DNA from: Microcaldota archaeon
GTDB lineage: Archaea > Micrarchaeota > Micrarchaeia > Anstonellales > Bilamarchaeaceae
Direction: 5' to 3'
DNA length: 8,667 bases
NCBI GenBank assembly: GCA_016180665.1
Contig: JACPAS010000007.1
Coordinates: 1-8,667, forward strand
The translations under genes were made by a program, and so were the position numbers. The notes under the pieces were generated by a model. The model was not told where the DNA came from and ran no database searches. It worked only from the letters and a program-made list of their open reading frames with translations. Positions within the stretch are counted from its first letter, which is position 1. The number at the start of each line of letters is the position of its first letter. Positions 5,619 to 8,667 of the stretch are shown here, piece after piece.

Positions 5619-6947
5619 ATGAACATTTTTACCTTAACCGAGCTTATCAGAAAAGGAGAAGGCGAACATCTCGAGTTCAAACGCACTGCAGAAAGCGCGG
5701 TTGGAAAGACAATTTGCGCATTTCTCAATACCGCAGGAGGGCAGCTTATTATCGGTGTAGATAATAAAGGAAATATTGTAGGCTGCGAACTTGATGCGCA
5801 AGATAAGATATCGAACTTTCTTTCCGTAATCGCACCGCGCCCCAAGATAACCGTAGAGAAACTCATCATCGAAAAACGTCAAGTTGTGATATTAACCGTC
5901 CCGAAGAGCGACAGACTTCACACCTTTGGTAATACGGGTTACCTTCGAATAGGCAGCACCACAAGAGAATTGCAACTCGATGAAATAGTTGAAAAAGCAG
6001 CCGAATCACTCCTGCTTCGATTTGATGAGGCGTTGTGTATTGATGCAAAAGAATCCGATTTGTCAGTGCAAATTCTTCGCAATTATCTAAACAAAAGAAA
6101 AGAGGTGCGTAATGTCAAACCGCCCAGAGAAAAGGGAAAACATCTTTGGGCACTGATCCGAGCCAGTTCCAAAGGACACGTCACCAATGCCGGCGTCATA
6201 TTCTTCTCCGATCATCCAGAAAAATTCCATCCACAAGCGCAATTACGAATAATAGAATTTGCAGGCAATGATATGCAGACTGTGCTTGAAGAGCAGACCC
6301 TTTCGGGAAATATTTGGAAGATAAGCGATTCTGCAGGTGCCGTCCTAGAGAAGAAGATATCGAAAGAAGTCACGATAAAAGGATTTGACAGGATAGTATC
6401 GCCTCGTTTTCCGCTTGAAGCCTTGCGGGAAGCGGTTAACAATGCGCTCATTCATCGAAATTATTTTGACCGTGCAGACGTTCGTATTTTCCTATTTCCG
6501 GACAGACTGGAAATAATAAATCCGGGCTCATTCCCACCAGACGTAACTCCCCAGATTCCTGCCCATCGCCCAAGAAATCCTGTTCTTTCGCAATATTTCT
6601 ATGATATAGGTAAAATTGAAAAATATGGTTCTGGTCTGTTCAAAATGAGGCAATTATGTAGGGAAGGCGGATACCCTGAACCCGAGTTCATACTATCGGC
6701 AGGCCAGACCAAAGTAATTTTCAACTTTATTCCATCCAGAATTCGCGAATCCATAAAGAATCTGGATCAAACAGACCAAAAGATAATAGAGGCAATAAGG
6801 TCGAAAAATTGGATTGGAAGCGGTGAACTTATGAAGTTAGTTTCACTGAGCCGTCCAGGCATTGTCGCAAGACTCAATAAGCTCATGATTAAAAAAATCA
6901 TCCAAAAATGCGGAAACGGACGAAGTATACGCTATACTCTTGCGTAA
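5619..6947 (+). CDS. AlbA_2/Schlafen-like - HATPase - winged-helix regulator (COG2865 type)
   Basis: This is a predicted transcriptional regulator with an ATP-binding module, 442 residues and full length. The N-terminal AlbA_2 (Schlafen-like, putative nucleic-acid-binding) domain spans about 12-125: GEHLEFKR (15-22), NTAGGQLIIGVDNKGNIVG (37-55) and YLRIGSTTRE (108-117). The middle spans about 140-255. A GHKL-like HATPase_c_4 domain follows at 260-370: the N-box-like REAVNNALIHRNY (E271, N274/N275, H279), INPGSFP (300-306), and the glycine motif KYGSGLFKM (335-343). The C-terminal winged helix (about 384-440) has a recognition-helix-like LSRPGIVARLNKL. The gene starts a two-gene accessory region bracketed by the 115-bp repeats and has its own promoter with an upstream operator-like array. 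The biological role of this family is poorly known. Members are often annotated as 'ATP-dependent DNA helicase RecG-related', but no helicase motors are present here. Confidence 0.92.
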   Translation: MNIFTLTELIRKGEGEHLEFKRTAESAVGKTICAFLNTAGGQLIIGVDNKGNIVGCELDAQDKISNFLSVIAPRPKITVEKLIIEKRQVVILTVPKSDRLHTFGNTGYLRIGSTTRELQLDEIVEKAAESLLLRFDEALCIDAKESDLSVQILRNYLNKRKEVRNVKPPREKGKHLWALIRASSKGHVTNAGVIFFSDHPEKFHPQAQLRIIEFAGNDMQTVLEEQTLSGNIWKISDSAGAVLEKKISKEVTIKGFDRIVSPRFPLEALREAVNNALIHRNYFDRADVRIFLFPDRLEIINPGSFPPDVTPQIPAHRPRNPVLSQYFYDIGKIEKYGSGLFKMRQLCREGGYPEPEFILSAGQTKVIFNFIPSRIRESIKNLDQTDQKIIEAIRSKNWIGSGELMKLVSLSRPGIVARLNKLMIKKIIQKCGNGRSIRYTLA

Positions 6948-7107
6948 AAACTTATTTGGGTTAGCTTACTTTATGGTTAGGCCTGAACTAAGTTAGGCAA
7001 TTGCCTTTAAGATGGTAGTACACTACAAACTACAACCAAACTAATATTTTCTCAGAATTTTATTAAAATAACCTTATTAAATTGTAAACTTTCATAAAAA
7101 AGATAAG
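6948..7107. promoter_or_regulatory. Intergenic stretch with short palindromes upstream of the AAA gene
   Basis: No gene lies in this spacer. It contains AGGCAATTGCCT (6995-7006), a perfect 12-bp palindrome, and GTAGT/ACTAC (7015-7019/7022-7026) around AC, followed by a direct repeat of ACTACAA. GTTAG occurs three times (6959-6963, 6976-6980, 6992-6996). Any of these could be operators for the downstream promoter. No clear T-tract terminator for the preceding gene is seen. Confidence 0.3.
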
Positions 7108-7115
7108 TTTAAATA
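7108..7115 (+). promoter_or_regulatory. TATA box of the AAA_14/DUF4143 gene
   Basis: TTTAAATA is centred about 26 bases upstream of the GTG at 7138. The spacing fixes the GTG as the start of a leaderless message. No in-frame ATG lies nearby. Confidence 0.7.
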
Positions 7116-7137
7116 GTTATAGCACCACAATAACTAC

Positions 7138-8358
7138 GTGGACTATGTACCAAGAGATGCTGAACCAGAAATAGAAAAATGGCTGGACGATAAAGAGATA
7201 ATACTCATTCGAGGGCCGAGACAAAGCGGAAAAACCACGCTACTAACAAGGATACGCGAAACCCTGCTAAAAAAAGGGGTAGATGAAAAAGACATCGTAT
7301 TAGTAACACTTGAAGATGACCTGGAACGAATGAAATTCGAAAAAGACCCCCATGAATTTATAAGATTCCATCAGACGAAAAAGACTTGGTTCTTATTCGA
7401 TGAAGCCCAGTATGTAAAGGACATAGGGAAAACACTGAAACTGCTCTATGATACTTATCCAAATGCCAAATTTATTGCTACTGGCTCATCATCTTTTGAC
7501 TTGACGGAATTAGGAAAATATTTGGTAGGAAGAGTGATATTCATAGATGTTCTGCCATTCAGTTTTCTGGAGTTCCTCAGAGCAAAAAGCCCAAAACATG
7601 AAAAGAAACTCATGGAACTGAGGGCGGAAACCTTAGCAGGGAAGGCAACAGAAACCGGATTCCTAGGAGATTTCAATTCCTATCTCAAGGAATATCTGAA
7701 GTATGGTTCATATCCGCGCATCGCTCTAGAAGAGGACGAATTTAAAAAAACTGAGCTCTTGAAAACTCTATTTTCTAATTATGTGGAGAAAGACGTAGTA
7801 GCCAGATTCGGGAACAAATATCGGGAACCGGCAATTCTTCTGTTGAAAACGCTTGCTGCTTCTGTTGGCGGTCCGATAAAATACGAGACTCTCAGCCAGC
7901 AATCCGGAATATCTTACAATGAAGTAAAGACCATGTTGCCTCTATTGCAGGATTCCTTTGTAATAAGCATAGTCAGACCGTTCCATAGAAATATCTCCAC
8001 TGAAATAAGAAAAAACCCGAAGGTGTATTTCTTGGACCATGGTTTCAGGAATAACCTGCTTGGTGATTTCTCAGGGGTCATGACCGGTCAGGCATTGGAG
8101 AATTTCATCTATTGCGAACTTAGACAATTAGGGGGAGTAAAATACTGGCGGACTGCATCCGGTGGAGAACTGGACTTCGTAGTTGGCAATCTGGAAATGG
8201 CAGTTGAAGTTAAGAAAGCTGGCAAGACAACAAGATCATTTGCAAATTTCCTCTCTGAATATACGCCCAAAAAGACTTTTATAGTATCAATTGATGAATT
8301 AGGCGAAGGAAAGGCAAATGGAAAAAAATATCTCAAGGTGCCTGCAGTGTATTTGTAA
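7138..8358 (+). CDS. AAA_14 ATPase with DUF4143/PD-(D/E)XK C-terminal domain (COG1373 type)
   Basis: This is a P-loop ATPase of the archaeal-type AAA_14-DUF4143 family, 406 residues and full length. The N-terminal ATPase domain (about 1-145) has Walker A GPRQSGKT (26-33), Walker B WFLFDEAQ (84-91), a sensor-like ATGSSS (114-119) and a GR pair at 131-132. A helical linker leads to a winged-helix-like stretch (about 246-282, YETLSQQSGISYNEVKTML). The DUF4143 tail (about 315-406) keeps a full PD-(D/E)XK-like site: GGELDFVV (D346) and AVEVKK (E357, K359). That suggests nuclease competence or at least a nuclease-derived fold. These ATPases are widely multiplied in archaeal genomes, and their cellular role is unsettled; links to mobile DNA are often suggested. 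The start is a GTG placed by its TATA box. It sits in tandem with the COG2865-type gene but under its own promoter, inside the repeat-flanked segment. Confidence 0.94.
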   Translation: MDYVPRDAEPEIEKWLDDKEIILIRGPRQSGKTTLLTRIRETLLKKGVDEKDIVLVTLEDDLERMKFEKDPHEFIRFHQTKKTWFLFDEAQYVKDIGKTLKLLYDTYPNAKFIATGSSSFDLTELGKYLVGRVIFIDVLPFSFLEFLRAKSPKHEKKLMELRAETLAGKATETGFLGDFNSYLKEYLKYGSYPRIALEEDEFKKTELLKTLFSNYVEKDVVARFGNKYREPAILLLKTLAASVGGPIKYETLSQQSGISYNEVKTMLPLLQDSFVISIVRPFHRNISTEIRKNPKVYFLDHGFRNNLLGDFSGVMTGQALENFIYCELRQLGGVKYWRTASGGELDFVVGNLEMAVEVKKAGKTTRSFANFLSEYTPKKTFIVSIDELGEGKANGKKYLKVPAVYL

Positions 8359-8402
8359 TTATGATTATCCTTTGTTCACCCAGTGATTATACAAATCTAC
8401 TT

Positions 8403-8433
8403 TAGCCATACTATCACTTCGGTGGAAAGGCTA
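8403..8433. other. Short hairpin with C(UUCG)G tetraloop
   Basis: CAC-TTCG-GTG (8415-8424), a stable UUCG-type tetraloop, is nested within TAGCC/GGCTA (8403-8407/8429-8433). It lies 45 bases past the AAA gene stop. It could mark the 3' end of that message, but no T-run follows it directly. Confidence 0.35.
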
Positions 8434-8450
8434 CTTATAAGGCTCTGCGA

Positions 8451-8474
8451 AATTTGACAGAATTCTGTCAAATT
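8451..8474. repeat. 24-bp perfect palindrome
   Basis: AATTTGACAGAA is followed directly by its exact reverse complement, giving 24 bases of perfect dyad symmetry centred on GAATTC, only six bases before the right 115-bp repeat. It shares GAATTC and TGTCAAA with the structured insert of the left repeat, where six extra bases separate the two words (5346-5364). It could be a dimeric operator, a recombinase site or an element end. Confidence 0.7.
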
Positions 8475-8479
8475 GGAGG

Positions 8480-8594
8480 GCGTCCTCTGGTCTGATTAGA
8501 ATGCAGGGGAAGAAATCTCAGACCAGACCTGAGGACGCTCAGCAGTTTTTTGCCCTTTTTGTCGAGGTTGGTCTAACACTTAGTCTATATAAAG
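8480..8594 (+). repeat. 115-bp direct repeat, right copy
   Basis: This is the right copy of the repeat at 5175-5289. It keeps the CTCAG/CTGAG hairpin with loop ACCAGAC (8521-8528 region) and the T-runs at 8546-8551 and 8556-8560. It also allows a longer fold not fully possible on the left: GCGTCCTC plus TGGTCTGA (8480-8495) pair with TCAGACCA (8518-8525) and GAGGACGC (8531-8538), 16 pairs with a five-base bulge. It ends in a TATA box (TATATAAA, 8586-8593). It lies about 120 bases past the AAA gene, for which its T-runs could also serve as terminator. Confidence 0.8.
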
Positions 8595-8624
8595 GCTGAC
8601 CTGATACGACTTAGGTGATTGACT
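8586..8624 (+). promoter_or_regulatory. Promoter-like repeat B (TATA + GCTGACCTGATACGACTTAGG + GATTGACT)
   Basis: The TATATAAA box (8586-8593) leads to GATACGACTTAGG (8603-8615) and GATTGACT (8617-8624), nearly identical to 2797-2818. Here the right 115-bp repeat and the promoter-like segment are joined without an insert. A transcript starting near GATTGAC could open with a hairpin, since 8617-8628 pair imperfectly with 8641-8652. It would then leave the window at 8667, so its product is not visible. Confidence 0.55.
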
Positions 8625-8667
8625 AAGAAAAAAATTGAAATTTCAGTCATTCTTAAAAAGCTACGCT

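Noticed and set aside
5615..5882. Minus-strand open frames opposite the COG2865-type gene start
   Set aside because: They are shadows of a strongly conserved plus-strand protein, with no own promoter and no recognisable domain.
5619..6947. RecG helicase annotation for the AlbA_2 protein
   Set aside because: No Walker A or DEAH helicase motifs are present. The similarity is only to the AlbA_2 - HATPase_c_4 - winged-helix family often mislabelled this way.
5175..8594. CRISPR array or leader
   Set aside because: There are only two copies 3.3 kb apart, with no regular spacers and no cas genes.

Overview
The window looks archaeal. All five gene starts with a clear promoter have a TTTAAA/TATA-type box centred about 22-29 bases upstream of the start codon and no ribosome binding site, which is the layout of leaderless archaeal transcripts. 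One of these starts is GTG. Base composition is AT-rich, and the proteins look like those of uncultivated Euryarchaeota or DPANN-type lineages. I cannot name a taxon.

Left part (1-5140) is ordinary cell-surface and metabolic content. It holds the 3' part of a family-4 glycosyltransferase (+), a small MscS-like channel (-) whose stop codon abuts that of the glycosyltransferase, and an inositol-monophosphatase-family phosphatase (+) that shares one short bidirectional promoter with the channel. A two-gene minus-strand operon follows, coding a CPA2 Na+/H+ antiporter and a CaCA-type Na+(H+)/Ca2+ exchanger. The channel and the two antiporters suggest a cation and osmotic homeostasis neighbourhood.

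Right part (5141-8667) looks like accessory DNA. Two plus-strand genes are each driven by their own leaderless promoter. One is an AlbA_2/Schlafen-like - HATPase - winged-helix regulator (COG2865 type). The other is an AAA_14 ATPase with a DUF4143/PD-(D/E)XK C-terminus (COG1373 type). They lie between two direct copies of a 115-bp non-coding repeat (5175-5289 and 8480-8594; 95/115 identical without gaps, 71/78 in the core). Each copy runs into a TATA box and then a second conserved segment (GCTGACCTGA, then GATTGAC at a fixed 22-base offset). A third, promoter-only copy sits at 2780-2818.

In the left repeat a 153-base block (5290-5442) is inserted exactly between the TATA box and the downstream segment. 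The block consists of two tandem three-way-junction structures built from perfect stems (10-bp and 12-bp outer stems). A 24-bp perfect palindrome (8451-8474) precedes the right repeat and shares sequence words with the inserted block. This repeat, promoter and structured-insert family is the least explained content of the window. It could be a family of non-coding RNA genes, or a small non-autonomous mobile element whose copies bracket the two-gene cassette.
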